DNA of 64,000 nucleotides from Chlorogloea purpurea SAG 13.99 (GCA_016903695.1 JADQBB010000004.1:1-64000); one strand, 5' to 3'; positions 16,878 to 26,546 are shown, numbered from the stretch's first letter. The notes: generated by a model from the sequence alone, not told the origin. Numbers and translations: made by a program.

Positions 16878-18304
16878 CGTCTCCCACAATTATCACAATG
16901 ACCACAGCGCCAACCGGTATTTGTCTTGAATCCAAAAGCCGATAATAAATAGGCCCAGCGACACCCACGAGCGTACAAATAGTTACTCATCTCCTTATCA
17001 CCGATGCGGTTTTTCACCTTTTTTGACGTTAAACGATAACGAAAAGGATCGAGCCATTCTAAACTATTGTAGCTGTGTAGTAGAGAGAGAACGATCGCTC
17101 CGCCCGGATACGCCTTACTAATATCCTCCACCGTACCTTCTCCCGGTATCAGCCGGGCCATGTGCGATGCTTGCTGATATTGTTGGCGTGATTGAGCGCG
17201 GAAAAAATTCTCTTTTTGCCGATCGCTTTTATCGATCCATCCTGTGGGTTCACTCATCAATGTTACCACTTCTGTCTCCTTTCCATCTCGCCCGCCTCTA
17301 CCTATTTCCTGTAGATAATCACATAAATATAGGGGGGCTTGATAATGAATCACCCACCTAACATCCGGTTTATTGATGCCCATACCAAAAGCAGAAGTAC
17401 AAACGATAAATTGCAGATTGTTTTCTAACCATTGCTTTTCTAGATAACGTCTGTCGGATGGGGATAATCCGGCGTGATAGGGCTTAGTTCTATAATTATG
17501 ACTCTCTAACCACCCGCTGATGTATTGGGATTCTTTCCTACTCCTGACATACACTAAACCTGACTCGATCGGGTGAGACTTGACAACTTTTAAAAGGTTT
17601 TTACGCCTGCAGTAGGGACTCAAACAGATGCGGGCTTTTATATGGAGATTATCCCTGTAGGGATTGACTAGAAAACTGCGGGGATTTTCTAATTTTAAAA
17701 CATCAACCATAATTTTTTGAGCGTCCGGGTTGGCGGTGGCTGTGAAGGCGGCGATCGCTATTTTAGTTCCCTCCGGCTTATACTGTAAGAGAGCGGGGCG
17801 TACCGCACCCAAACGCCGATAAGCAGGGCGAAAGTTATCACCCCACTGTACGAGGCAATGGGCTTCGTCTAAGATTAAACCGTTAATTTTTACCTGCGGT
17901 TGTCTCAGTTTTTCCCAGATTACCGGACTCAATAAAGTTTCCGGTGAGAGATAAAGTAATCTCAAGGTTCGAGAGTCTATCTGTCCCAGAGTGGCGCTTC
18001 TTTCTGCCTTACTTAATTCACTATGAAGCCGGGCCGCAGGCAAATTTTTCTCTAATAACTCGCCCACTTGATTTTCCATCAAAGCCACTAGGGGAGAGAT
18101 TACTAAAGTTAAACCCTCTTGTAATAAAGCGGGCAATTGAAAGCAAATAGATTTACCCCCGCCGGTGGGCATTACTACTACAGTATCCTGCCCGTCCAGG
18201 ATGGCTCCAATGATTTCTCCTTGAGGGTAGCGAAACTGAGTGTAGCCCCAGATGTTTTCAAAGCTTTGAACTACCGCCGACCAGGTTTGACTATTACCCG
18301 ACAT
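16874..18304 (-). CDS. recQ: RecQ-type ATP-dependent DNA helicase
   Basis: A 3-prime to 5-prime superfamily 2 DNA helicase used in recombination and repair. Walker A (MPTGGGKSICFQLP), DEAH (LDEAHCLVQWG), motif III (AFTATANP) and motif VI (QEIGRGGRDG) are all present, followed by the zinc-binding cysteines (GCRWAYLL and CGHCDNC). At 476 residues it stops right after the zinc domain and lacks the winged-helix and HRDC domains of E. coli RecQ. The motif I glutamine region reads FRYPQGEIIGAIL. It overlaps the DUF3119 gene upstream by 11 bp and the GHL10 gene downstream by ATGA. Confidence 0.92.
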   Translation of the reverse strand: MSGNSQTWSAVVQSFENIWGYTQFRYPQGEIIGAILDGQDTVVVMPTGGGKSICFQLPALLQEGLTLVISPLVALMENQVGELLEKNLPAARLHSELSKAERSATLGQIDSRTLRLLYLSPETLLSPVIWEKLRQPQVKINGLILDEAHCLVQWGDNFRPAYRRLGAVRPALLQYKPEGTKIAIAAFTATANPDAQKIMVDVLKLENPRSFLVNPYRDNLHIKARICLSPYCRRKNLLKVVKSHPIESGLVYVRSRKESQYISGWLESHNYRTKPYHAGLSPSDRRYLEKQWLENNLQFIVCTSAFGMGINKPDVRWVIHYQAPLYLCDYLQEIGRGGRDGKETEVVTLMSEPTGWIDKSDRQKENFFRAQSRQQYQQASHMARLIPGEGTVEDISKAYPGGAIVLSLLHSYNSLEWLDPFRYRLTSKKVKNRIGDKEMSNYLYARGCRWAYLLSAFGFKTNTGWRCGHCDNCGRR

Positions 18305-18689
18305 TGAGAGGATAATGTTTCTCTAAACAGGCTCTTAAGGTTTTCGGGTCGAAAATAATGGGGAGAAAATGGATACTTTTCACCTCTTTGAAATAGAAAA
18401 GAATCGGCAGGGGTTCCCAGAAGATTCGCCAATTCTGCCAATCTTGATAGGGGAAACCCCGGATCAAGTTACCGGAACGATAAACGTCTAAACCCGTTCC
18501 CGTGAATTGTAATCGGACGGTGACGGTTTGAATCAGCAAGAATAAACCGAATAGGGAGAGAACGATCGATAAGATAGGCAGAAAGGGTAGTAAAAGTAAA
18601 GACCCGCCGATGAGTACGAGGGGAATTGTGTAATTGGGAGCCAGTTCGATCGTACTTTGATCGACCTCGCTCGATTGAACCGTGGACAT
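18294..18689 (-). CDS. DUF3119 family membrane protein
   Basis: A 131-residue protein found throughout cyanobacteria and in plants. Two adjacent hydrophobic segments (about residues 22-55, IPLVLIGGSLLLLPFLPIL) are followed by a PH-like soluble part with GFPYQDWQNWRIFW and FYFKEVKSIHFLPIIFD, the family hallmark. Function is unknown; a thylakoid or plasma membrane location is likely. It is the first gene of the operon and overlaps recQ by 11 bp, so recQ translation may depend on it. Confidence 0.82.
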   Translation of the reverse strand: MSTVQSSEVDQSTIELAPNYTIPLVLIGGSLLLLPFLPILSIVLSLFGLFLLIQTVTVRLQFTGTGLDVYRSGNLIRGFPYQDWQNWRIFWEPLPILFYFKEVKSIHFLPIIFDPKTLRACLEKHYPLNVG

Positions 18690-18744
18690 TACCTTTATCT
18701 CCTGGAAAATCTTTTAGCTCTAGCTTAACAACTTTCGGGCTGAT

Positions 18745-18861
18745 TTATCGTTCCTGAAAGCCCGGTTGATCGAGTGCCAAGTTTCTTTGCCTTTCCCCCG
18801 TGATGCCTGGCACACTCAACAGAACCCACATAACAATACTTAACAAAAGGAAGCGGCGCAT
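18745..18861 (-). CDS. Possible 38-residue small protein with N-terminal hydrophobic segment
   Basis: A short frame starting MRRFLLLSIVMWVLLSVPG, a basic-hydrophobic signal-like segment, followed by a polar tail ending QPGFQER. It lies 55 bp upstream of the DUF3119 gene on the same strand. There is no good Shine-Dalgarno and I do not recognise it. The frame is open further upstream to 19080 but that part crosses the promoter of the next gene and is not credible. Confidence 0.3.
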   Translation of the reverse strand: MRRFLLLSIVMWVLLSVPGITGERQRNLALDQPGFQER

Positions 18862-18969
18862 GGCAGAAAAATGGTTTTGAAAGTATATATATCTTACATT
18901 TATCCTGATTTTTACCGAGACAATGATAAATTTTTTTGAGAGTTTAGTTTTTAATCTGCTTTTGGGAAG

Positions 18970-18987
18970 ATTACATAAAGATGTAAT
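18970..18987. promoter_or_regulatory. Palindrome upstream of the secretion operon
   Basis: ATTACAT and ATGTAAT form perfect 7-bp arms around AAAG. It lies 55 bp before the parvulin ATG and about 25 bp upstream of a TAGAAT (19010-19015) that could be the -10, so it would sit over the -35 region. It is a candidate operator. It is not an NtcA site, because the GTA and TAC halves are in the opposite order. Confidence 0.4.
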
Positions 18988-19042
18988 TAACGATCGAAAC
19001 GAAAGTGGATAGAATCTAGGAACAGTAAACAGAGATAACCAT

Positions 19043-19825
19043 ATGAAAGGAGTCATCCAAATAGGAAAACAAGAAATCACCGACGAGGAACTATTTCCCC
19101 TGTTGACCCAGTATGGTATGTTACCCCAACTGGCCAGAGAAGTAATCGTCGATCGAGCCGTAGGTTCGATCGAATGTACCCCCGAAGAAGAAAACTTTGC
19201 CCGTAACCGTTTTTATCAACAGAATCAACTGTTCACGGAAGAACAGGTAAAAGAATGGTTAGCTCGTTACGGTATGACCATGCAGCAACTACAGGAATTG
19301 AGCCTGAAAGAATTCAAGCTAGAAAAATTCAAGCATCAGACCTGGGGCAATAAACTAGAGTCCTATTTCATCCAATATAAAAGCAGGCTAGATCGGGTAG
19401 TTTACTCCTTATTGAGAACAAAAAATCCAGGACTCGCTCAAGAATTATACTTTAGAATTCAAGGCGAGGAATGTACTTTCGGGGAATTAGCCAAAAAATA
19501 TTCTGAAGGTTCAGAAGCAGAAACCGAAGGATTAATCGGCCCCGTAGAACTGCACGTACCCCACCCGCAAATCTCACAGATGCTTATCGCTAGTAAGCCG
19601 GGGCAACTGTGGCCACCCACTCAAGTAGGAGAATGGATTATTATCGTCAAACTGGAAAAATACATAGGTTCTCAATTAGACGAGGCGACTAGGAACAGAT
19701 TATTAAACGAGCTTTTTAACGAATGGCTGAGAGAGAAAATGCAAGGGGTAAAATTTTTTATATCCCCTCAAGAAAGCTCTAATTTATTAGGCTCTTCGGA
19801 AAGTGAGCCAATGCCCTTAATCTAA
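19043..19825 (+). CDS. Parvulin-type peptidyl-prolyl isomerase linked to type I secretion
   Basis: A 260-residue protein with a SurA/PrsA-like helical N-terminal part and a C-terminal parvulin domain (ECTFGELAKKYSEGSEAETEG, then GPVELHVPHPQISQML). Parvulins speed proline isomerisation and act as chaperones. There is no signal peptide, so it should act in the cytoplasm, perhaps keeping the export substrate unfolded. It is the first gene of a three-gene set with the HlyB-like exporter and the HlyD-like adaptor, with a 72-bp gap before the exporter. This parvulin/exporter/adaptor arrangement recurs in cyanobacteria. Confidence 0.82.
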   Translation: MKGVIQIGKQEITDEELFPLLTQYGMLPQLAREVIVDRAVGSIECTPEEENFARNRFYQQNQLFTEEQVKEWLARYGMTMQQLQELSLKEFKLEKFKHQTWGNKLESYFIQYKSRLDRVVYSLLRTKNPGLAQELYFRIQGEECTFGELAKKYSEGSEAETEGLIGPVELHVPHPQISQMLIASKPGQLWPPTQVGEWIIIVKLEKYIGSQLDEATRNRLLNELFNEWLREKMQGVKFFISPQESSNLLGSSESEPMPLI

Positions 19826-19897
19826 AAAAATTTCGCCCATAATTATCACAAAAGGTTTTGTAAACAGTTTTTTGTCCTTTAATCCCAACGCTCAATC

Positions 19898-22800
19898 ATG
19901 ACTTATACACCAGTAAACTTCCAAACTTTCCTTGAAACCATAGAACCGTTTAATCAGTTACCATCGGGGATGATTCGGGAATTATCAGATAAATTGCAAC
20001 CTTGGCGCTATGGTATCGGAGACGTGATCATCATGCGGGGGAAACTATCCTCTCACCTGGTAATCCTTTATGAAGGGGAGGCGAGACTGTTAGCTTATGA
20101 TCCCAGAACGCAGATGCCCACAACCTTGAGAAAACTGGGTTCCGGCGATCTGTTCGGTTGGGTCGATCTAGTTAGGGGCGCACCCACGGAAACCCTCACC
20201 GCCTCCACAGATAACGTGGTGTGTCTGACCCTCAAACAACAAGATTTTATCGACATCTGTAGAGATTATCCGCAGTTCAGACAATATTTTCAAGTCACTT
20301 GTAGCGATGCCGAAGTATTCAACCTTTTAGGGGCTTATCTCAATCAACAAGCTCAAGGGGAAGGCAACCTGAAAGAGTTAGTGAAAGATATATTGCCGAG
20401 CGCTACAGTTTATTATTTGCCCCAGGGACGATCGAACCTAGAACAGCACCCCCCCTTAAAAAATCACGATTACGTCTGGTTCGCCAGCGATAATAACATC
20501 GAAGATTTACCGCTCGGCAATCGTCTCAACGGTCAACAAAGCTTTAACATCAAAGAGAAAAGCGGCGGCAGATTGGTAGGCTTCCCCGAAAGCTTACTAC
20601 AGATCCAACAACCCCAGAAAGAAACGGCCAACCACCTGGAAACGATCGTCATCGATAACGGGGCGATCGCTTTGAACGACTTACCGGAAGAGACAGCGGC
20701 GGCGGATGGCCTGCCCTACGCCCACAAATACACCCTCACGGAAGCAACCCAATCAGAAACCAAAGGGAAAAAAACTAACTACCCGGTGGTCAAAGGGAGA
20801 AACACCCTGGAAGTGGGTTTAGCCTGTTTTCAAATGCTGGCGATGGTGTTTAACATTCCCTTCCGCCGCGACCAAGTAAGCCGGATTTTAAACGATCAAC
20901 TGCAACGCAGCGACACCTTCTCCCTGCCTTTCTGCGGGGCCATCACCGAGATGATGGGTCTGACGAGTCAACTGGTGGGCTTGAAAGCCTCCTCCCTCCC
21001 CCATATCAACACCCCCGCCCTGATTCTCTGGCAGGATAGTATCGCCGTTCTTTACGAGATCAGCCCGCAAAAAGTAGTAGTCGGTGTACCCGAAGTGGGA
21101 TTGGTGCGGAAAAAAACGAGTGATTTCCTCCAATCTTGGGGGGATGAAGGGGAAGTGTTACTGGTACAGCCGACGAAAGAAACCCAGCAACAACGCTTCA
21201 GCCTATCGTGGTTCTGGCCCTCGGTTAAAAAACACCGCCGCGTCCTCATCGAAGTATTCATCGCCAGTTTCTTCGTGCAGCTATTCGCCCTCGCTAACCC
21301 GATGATGATCCAGGTGATCATCGATAAAGTGATCGTACAGAATAGCCCCGATACCCTGCACGTTCTAGGGGTCTTCCTCCTCTTTATCGCCCTCTTTGAA
21401 GGTATATTAACCTTCTTGCGTACTTCCCTGTTCGTCGATACCACTAACAGGATCGACATGACCCTGGGATCGGAAATCATCGACCATTTACTGCGCTTAC
21501 CCCTGAAATACTTCGAGCGCCGACCCGTGGGGGAAATTTCCACCAGGGTCAACGAATTGGAAAATATTCGCCAATTCCTCACCGGCACAGCCTTAACGGT
21601 AGTCCTGGACGCGATTTTCTCGGTGATTTACGTGGTGGTCATGCTGATCTACAGCCCCATACTCACCATAGCCGCCCTGGGAATCATCCCCATACTCGTC
21701 TTCTTGACTGTGATCTTCTCCCCGATCATTCGTACCCAATTACGCACGAAAGCCGAACGTAACGCCGAAACCCAATCTTTCTTGGTAGAAGTGATGTCCG
21801 GTATTCAAACCGTGAAAGCCCAGAACATCGAACTGCGATCGAGATGGCAGTGGCAGGAGCGTTATTCTCGATACGTATCAGCCGGTTTCCAAACCGTGAT
21901 GACCTCCACCATGGCCGGGTCTCTGAGCCACTTCTTCAACCAATTATCGGGGCTATTGGTACTGTGGGTGGGGGCTTATCTCGTATTGAAAGGAGACCTG
22001 ACTCTAGGACAATTAATCGCCTTCCGTATCATCTCCGGTTACGTGACCTCGCCGATCCTCCGCCTCACTCAACTGTGGCAGAATTTCCAAGAAACCGGTT
22101 TATCGTTAGAACGTTTGGCGGATATTGTGGATACACCTCAAGAGGGAGAACAAGATCGTCAAAATATACCCATGCCCGCTATCAAGGGAGAGATTAAATA
22201 CGAGGCGGTGTCTTTTCGCTTCAATCCCCACGGAGCCTTACAACTGTATAACGTTAGCTTGGAATTCCCGCCTGGTACATTCGTCGCGGTAGTGGGTCAG
22301 AGTGGCGCGGGTAAAAGTACCCTGACCAAACTTCTCGCCCGTCTTTACGAACCGGAAGCGGGGCGGATCTTGGTTGACGGCTACGACATTAATAAAGTGG
22401 AGTTGTACTCTCTCCGCCGTCAGATCGGTGTAGTGCCCCAAGAAACCCTTCTCTTCGATGGCACTGTAGAAGAGAATATCTCCCTCACCAAACCCGAAGC
22501 CACCACGGAAGAAATTATCAACGCGGCTAGAATCGCCGATGCACACGACTTTATCATGAGCCTTCCCAACGGGTACAATACCAGAGTCGGTGAGCGGGGC
22601 GCATCCCTCTCCGGTGGTCAAAGACAACGGATCGCCCTCGCCCGTTCGGTAATTCAAAAACCCCGCATCCTCGTCCTCGATGAAGCCACGAGCGCTCTCG
22701 ATTACGCTACCGAACAAAAGGTGTGTATCAATCTCGGAGAAACTTTTAAAGACCATACGGTTTTCTTCATCACCCACCGTCTCGCCTCCATCAAAACCGC

Positions 22801-22918
22801 CGACGTGATCGTGATGATGGATTCGGGAACCGTGGCGGAAATGGGGCCTCACGAAGAATTAATGGCGAAGAAAGGTCTTTACTATCACCTCTACAATCAG
22901 CAAGATTCCCGACTATAA
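19898..22918 (+). CDS. Type I secretion ABC transporter (HlyB-like) with cNMP-binding and C39-like domains
   Basis: A 1006-residue fused inner-membrane exporter. Domains in order: a cyclic-nucleotide-binding-like beta-roll (about 10-140, GDVIIMRGKLSSHLVILYEG); a linker; a C39 peptidase-like domain (about 295-430) in which the catalytic Cys is Val (LEVGLACFQML) and the His is lost, so it is non-proteolytic like HlyB's; six membrane helices (about 440-720); and an ABC ATPase with Walker A GQSGAGKS (about 799), LSGGQRQR (about 904) and Walker B ILVLDEATS. It resembles Synechocystis Sll1180. It should bind uncleaved C-terminal-signal substrates. No RTX-like substrate gene lies in the window. Confidence 0.9.
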   Translation: MTYTPVNFQTFLETIEPFNQLPSGMIRELSDKLQPWRYGIGDVIIMRGKLSSHLVILYEGEARLLAYDPRTQMPTTLRKLGSGDLFGWVDLVRGAPTETLTASTDNVVCLTLKQQDFIDICRDYPQFRQYFQVTCSDAEVFNLLGAYLNQQAQGEGNLKELVKDILPSATVYYLPQGRSNLEQHPPLKNHDYVWFASDNNIEDLPLGNRLNGQQSFNIKEKSGGRLVGFPESLLQIQQPQKETANHLETIVIDNGAIALNDLPEETAAADGLPYAHKYTLTEATQSETKGKKTNYPVVKGRNTLEVGLACFQMLAMVFNIPFRRDQVSRILNDQLQRSDTFSLPFCGAITEMMGLTSQLVGLKASSLPHINTPALILWQDSIAVLYEISPQKVVVGVPEVGLVRKKTSDFLQSWGDEGEVLLVQPTKETQQQRFSLSWFWPSVKKHRRVLIEVFIASFFVQLFALANPMMIQVIIDKVIVQNSPDTLHVLGVFLLFIALFEGILTFLRTSLFVDTTNRIDMTLGSEIIDHLLRLPLKYFERRPVGEISTRVNELENIRQFLTGTALTVVLDAIFSVIYVVVMLIYSPILTIAALGIIPILVFLTVIFSPIIRTQLRTKAERNAETQSFLVEVMSGIQTVKAQNIELRSRWQWQERYSRYVSAGFQTVMTSTMAGSLSHFFNQLSGLLVLWVGAYLVLKGDLTLGQLIAFRIISGYVTSPILRLTQLWQNFQETGLSLERLADIVDTPQEGEQDRQNIPMPAIKGEIKYEAVSFRFNPHGALQLYNVSLEFPPGTFVAVVGQSGAGKSTLTKLLARLYEPEAGRILVDGYDINKVELYSLRRQIGVVPQETLLFDGTVEENISLTKPEATTEEIINAARIADAHDFIMSLPNGYNTRVGERGASLSGGQRQRIALARSVIQKPRILVLDEATSALDYATEQKVCINLGETFKDHTVFFITHRLASIKTADVIVMMDSGTVAEMGPHEELMAKKGLYYHLYNQQDSRL

Positions 22919-22949
22919 AAGCTTACAAACATCCACAGGAGAAATGATC

Positions 22950-24713
22950 ATGAATGGCAACAACGGCAACGGACGCAGTCTTGAAAACGATAAACTCGCT
23001 CCCAATTCGGGCAAGAGTCCGATCGTCACCAGGGAGAAAAAAGAAGAGGAGCGCCCCAATCTAGTTTCTTTCCGCCATAGCCACGAGCAGGCTGTAATCC
23101 TCAAACAATCTCCCATCTGGTCGCGGGGGGTGATCTGGGCCATCGTCGGCGTGACTATGACGGGGATAATCTGGTCGGCTTTCGCCAAGATCGAGCAGGT
23201 AGTATCAGCCAAGGGACAACTCAAGCCCCAGGGCAAGGTGAAAGAGGTACAGTCGCCCACTAACGGTGTGGTTAAAGCAGTGTACGTCAAAGATGGCGAT
23301 CGGGTCAAAGCCGGCCAAACCCTGGTCGTTTTCGATACGATGGCCAGTAAAGCCGAGTTACAATCCTACCAGCGTATCCGTCAGGCCGCCGACCAAGAGA
23401 ATAAGTTCTATGGTTTGGTCTTGAACGATAAACTTACCCCCCACGAGTTGGAAACTTCGATCGCCTCGTTGAAAATACCCCTGGAGATCGCTAACCTCGT
23501 CCGTAACCGTTCCACCATCGTCACGGAAAATCAGGTATACAAAACTCAATTGGGAGATACGGCCAACAACGGCAGTCTTAATTCGTCCGACCAAGCTCGT
23601 CTTTCGGCGGGCGAAAAAGAAGCTACCTCCCGCTCGGCGGCCGCTCAATTAGAAGTGTCCCAAATTCAGAAACAACTGGCCCAAACTCAGGTTCAACTAG
23701 CGGATACGAGCAAACAACTGTTAGTGGATAAACAACTACTCGCACAAATTCAATCCCGCAACGACCAAACAGCGATTCAATTAAAGGAAAGTCTCAGCAT
23801 CGAGCAAAAAATCCTCAAGGATATTGAACCCCTCGGCGACGAAGGAGCGATCGCCCGCTACCAGATCAACAAACAGAAACAATCGGTGAGCGATCGTCTC
23901 AACACCTTACAGGAACAACAAGCCAACGGCAAAATCGAATACGACAAACAATCCAAAGAGGTGCAGAATCGTCTCACGGAGATCGCCCGACTACAGCAGG
24001 AAGAAAAACGTTATTCCATCCTCGTCGATCAAGCCAGGGAAAAATCCATCAATACCAGCACCCTGACCGAAAAAGACCTGCGGGATAAAGTAGCGGATAA
24101 CCAGAAACGCGTCTCGGAGATCGATAGCCAACTCAGTAAAATTATCGTCGATAACAACAAGAAAATCGCCGAGTTAGACGGTCAGATCAGCCGGGCCCAA
24201 CAAACCATTAAATACCAAGAGCTAAAAGCCCCCATCGATGGTGTGGTGTTCGACTTGAAAGCGGCCCCCGGTTTCGTACCCCAACCCAGTCAAGCGGAAG
24301 CTTTAATGAAAATTGTCCCCGCCGGTTGCCCCGATGGCACCGTCAGCAAAGACGGCTGTTTAGTGGCGGAAGTGGACGTGACTAACGAAGACATCGGTTT
24401 TGTGAACGTGGGGCAAAAAGCCGATATACGCATCGACTCTTTCTCTTATAGTGAATACGGCGACATTAAAGGGAAAGTGATCAACGTCGGTTCCGATGCC
24501 CTGCCCCCGGATCAAGATCACCGTTTCTATCGTTTTCCCGTGAAAGTTAGCTTGAATTCTCAAAGCCTTAACCTTAATGGCGGGGAAAAACTACCCCTGC
24601 AATCGGGGATGTCGGTAAGCGTCAATATCAAGGTTAACGAGAACCGCACCGTTATGAGTCTATTTACTGAACTGTTCACGAAAAAAGTGGATAGTCTTAA
24701 AACTGTTCGTTAG
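22950..24713 (+). CDS. HlyD-family periplasmic adaptor
   Basis: A membrane-fusion protein of 587 residues that bridges the exporter to an outer-membrane TolC-like channel. A cytoplasmic tail of about 60 residues precedes one membrane helix (GVIWAIVGVTMTGIIW); then come a lipoyl half (GVVKAVYVKDGDRVKAGQTL), a long coiled coil (about 200-430) and the second lipoyl/beta-barrel half (LKAPIDGVVFDL). The start at 22950 is chosen over 22944 because AGGAG at 22937-22941 is 8 nt from it and only 2 nt from the earlier ATG. It resembles Synechocystis Sll1181. It overlaps hisD by 17 bp, tail to tail. Confidence 0.9.
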   Translation: MNGNNGNGRSLENDKLAPNSGKSPIVTREKKEEERPNLVSFRHSHEQAVILKQSPIWSRGVIWAIVGVTMTGIIWSAFAKIEQVVSAKGQLKPQGKVKEVQSPTNGVVKAVYVKDGDRVKAGQTLVVFDTMASKAELQSYQRIRQAADQENKFYGLVLNDKLTPHELETSIASLKIPLEIANLVRNRSTIVTENQVYKTQLGDTANNGSLNSSDQARLSAGEKEATSRSAAAQLEVSQIQKQLAQTQVQLADTSKQLLVDKQLLAQIQSRNDQTAIQLKESLSIEQKILKDIEPLGDEGAIARYQINKQKQSVSDRLNTLQEQQANGKIEYDKQSKEVQNRLTEIARLQQEEKRYSILVDQAREKSINTSTLTEKDLRDKVADNQKRVSEIDSQLSKIIVDNNKKIAELDGQISRAQQTIKYQELKAPIDGVVFDLKAAPGFVPQPSQAEALMKIVPAGCPDGTVSKDGCLVAEVDVTNEDIGFVNVGQKADIRIDSFSYSEYGDIKGKVINVGSDALPPDQDHRFYRFPVKVSLNSQSLNLNGGEKLPLQSGMSVSVNIKVNENRTVMSLFTELFTKKVDSLKTVR

Positions 24714-25983
24714 CTTCGTTATCCCTGAATTTTAAACCACCCCCCCCGGCGGAAAATCCCTCCGCTTGGGCTAAAATTTGTAATGACTTCGACACCTGTT
24801 TTAAAGAATCCCCCGTATGGTGGATGACGTTAGAAGTGGCGAGGAAATTTTCCACCCCCAAACTGGAACCGAAAGCCAAGGCGCTGCCGCCCAAGTAATC
24901 CCCCACAATTTTCGGTGTGGATGGGCCTACCAAGATCGTGCCCGCGTGTTGTATCTGCTCTAATATATCCCAGGGTTCCTCTAGTAATAAAGACAGATGG
25001 GTGGGGGCGAAAGAATTGGCTAATTTCAGAGATTGGGCTAGGGACTCCACCACCACGATCAAGCCATAATGGGCGATCGCTTTTTCCGTGAGAATCCGCT
25101 GGGGATGATTGGGCAATTGTTGACGTACCTCGTCCTGCACCGCCCGGGCTAATTTAGTGCCCGGAGTTAGCAAGATTGCCGAGGCTAAAGATGATTGCTC
25201 GGCGGAACTCAAGAGATCGAAGGCTATCTGTTTGGGGTTGGCTGTAGCGTCAGCCAAGATCATCAACTCGGCGGCGTTATGGAGCGAGTTCACCCGCACT
25301 CGATCGATCAGTAGTTTTTTCGCCAGACTCACGTACAAGTCACCCACTCCCGTGATTAAATCCACTTTCGGAATCGTCTGGGTGCCGTAGGCGAGAGCAG
25401 CGATCGCACTCGGCCCCCCCACCCGATAAATTTCTTTCACCCCGGCTTCTTGAGCCGCCACTAGTATCGCCGGATGTATTTTCAAATCTCGATCCGGTTG
25501 ACACACTAGGATGATATTTTTCACCCCCGCCACCACTGCCGGAATCGCCTGTAGCAAGACTAAACTCAAATGGGCCCTACTGCCGTCGGGGATATATATT
25601 CCCACGCTGTCGAGGGGTTTGTAACGTTTGCCGATCGCCACGTCATCCCCTTGAAACTGTACCCACGATTTGGGGATTCTCTGCCGGTGAAACGCTGTTA
25701 ATTTCTCTCTGGCTACTTTCAAGGCCCCTAATAACTCTTGACTGACTTGCTGGTAAGCTGCGTCTAATTCGGAACCACTAACCTTTAATCGGGCTTCGGT
25801 GATCGTTACTTCGTGGAACTTGCTCGCGTAATCTATGATCGCCCCGTTGCCCTTTTCTTTAATCTCCTCTATAAGTTCTCTAACCAAAGACTCATGCTCT
25901 TTTAAATGCGGGTCATCAAAGCGGGCCCGTATTCTTAGCAATTCTGTTTGAGCTTCTGAGTGTTGATTAACAATTCGCAGCAT
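24697..25983 (-). CDS. hisD: Histidinol dehydrogenase
   Basis: The last enzyme of histidine synthesis; it oxidises L-histidinol to L-histidine in two NAD-dependent steps and needs zinc. The 428-residue length is normal. Recognisable blocks include YIPDGSRAHLSLVLL, the family signature starting VDLITGVGDLYV, SSAEQSSLASAILL, and TSNVIHHTGDSL near the C-terminus with the conserved His. It stands alone, as his genes usually do in cyanobacteria, and converges with the HlyD gene with a 17-bp overlap and no room for a terminator between them. Confidence 0.95.
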   Translation of the reverse strand: MLRIVNQHSEAQTELLRIRARFDDPHLKEHESLVRELIEEIKEKGNGAIIDYASKFHEVTITEARLKVSGSELDAAYQQVSQELLGALKVAREKLTAFHRQRIPKSWVQFQGDDVAIGKRYKPLDSVGIYIPDGSRAHLSLVLLQAIPAVVAGVKNIILVCQPDRDLKIHPAILVAAQEAGVKEIYRVGGPSAIAALAYGTQTIPKVDLITGVGDLYVSLAKKLLIDRVRVNSLHNAAELMILADATANPKQIAFDLLSSAEQSSLASAILLTPGTKLARAVQDEVRQQLPNHPQRILTEKAIAHYGLIVVVESLAQSLKLANSFAPTHLSLLLEEPWDILEQIQHAGTILVGPSTPKIVGDYLGGSALAFGSSLGVENFLATSNVIHHTGDSLKQVSKSLQILAQAEGFSAGGGGLKFRDNEANEQF

Positions 25984-26157
25984 CGATGAGAATCCCCACC
26001 AAGATAAGAAGAAACTAGATTACTCCTCTAGCTTACCTTTTTCAAGCGGGAGTGGGTAAACTCTACAACCCCTTGCCATCGTCGTGAATTCTTTGTTATA
26101 ATTTTTTATCTGAGTCTGAATTTTTTACCTCAAGCAATTATTTATATTTAAACCACT

Positions 26158-26457
26158 GTGGCCAATACAAAGTCTTCAATTAAACGAATCAAGATCGCCG
26201 AACGTAACCGACAACGCAATAAATCCTATAAGTCGGCCGTGAAAACTTTAATGAAGAAGTTTCTCTCTGCCGTGGATACCTACGCCGCCAACCCCAATAA
26301 GGATAAGGAAGCTCTTGCCCCCGTGGAAGCAGCCATGTCTGACGCTTACAGCAAAATTGATAAGGCGGTGAAAACCAACGTACTCCATAGTAACAACGGC
26401 GCTCGCAAAAAAGCCGCTTTGGCAAAAGCGTTAAAAAAAGTTACAATAGCATCCTAG
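26158..26457 (+). CDS. rpsT: 30S ribosomal protein S20
   Basis: A 99-residue basic, helical protein that binds 16S rRNA. It begins (GTG) [20 protein letters not shown], the S20 signature, and keeps the basic helix [21 protein letters not shown] at 26158 is the start, as it gives the conserved N-terminus and no ATG is near. It is the first gene of the rpsT-tatD-rpoB-rpoC2 group, an order known from Synechocystis. Confidence 0.95.
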   Translation: MANTKSSIKRIKIAERNRQRNKSYKSAVKTLMKKFLSAVDTYAANPNKDKEALAPVEAAMSDAYSKIDKAVKTNVLHSNNGARKKAALAKALKKVTIAS

Positions 26458-26546
26458 GGAAAGCAAAAACAGAAACATCTGTTGGCGCGAGGTTACTCTG
26501 GGAATCATCATGAGGTACGGGACTGTCGCAACAGCAGAGGGGGTTA

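Noticed and set aside
18970-18987. NtcA binding site
   Set aside because: NtcA needs GTA-N8-TAC; here the halves are TAC and GTA in reverse order.
18862-19080. Upstream extension of the small 18745-18861 frame
   Set aside because: It crosses the promoter and start of the parvulin gene on the other strand and has no plausible composition.
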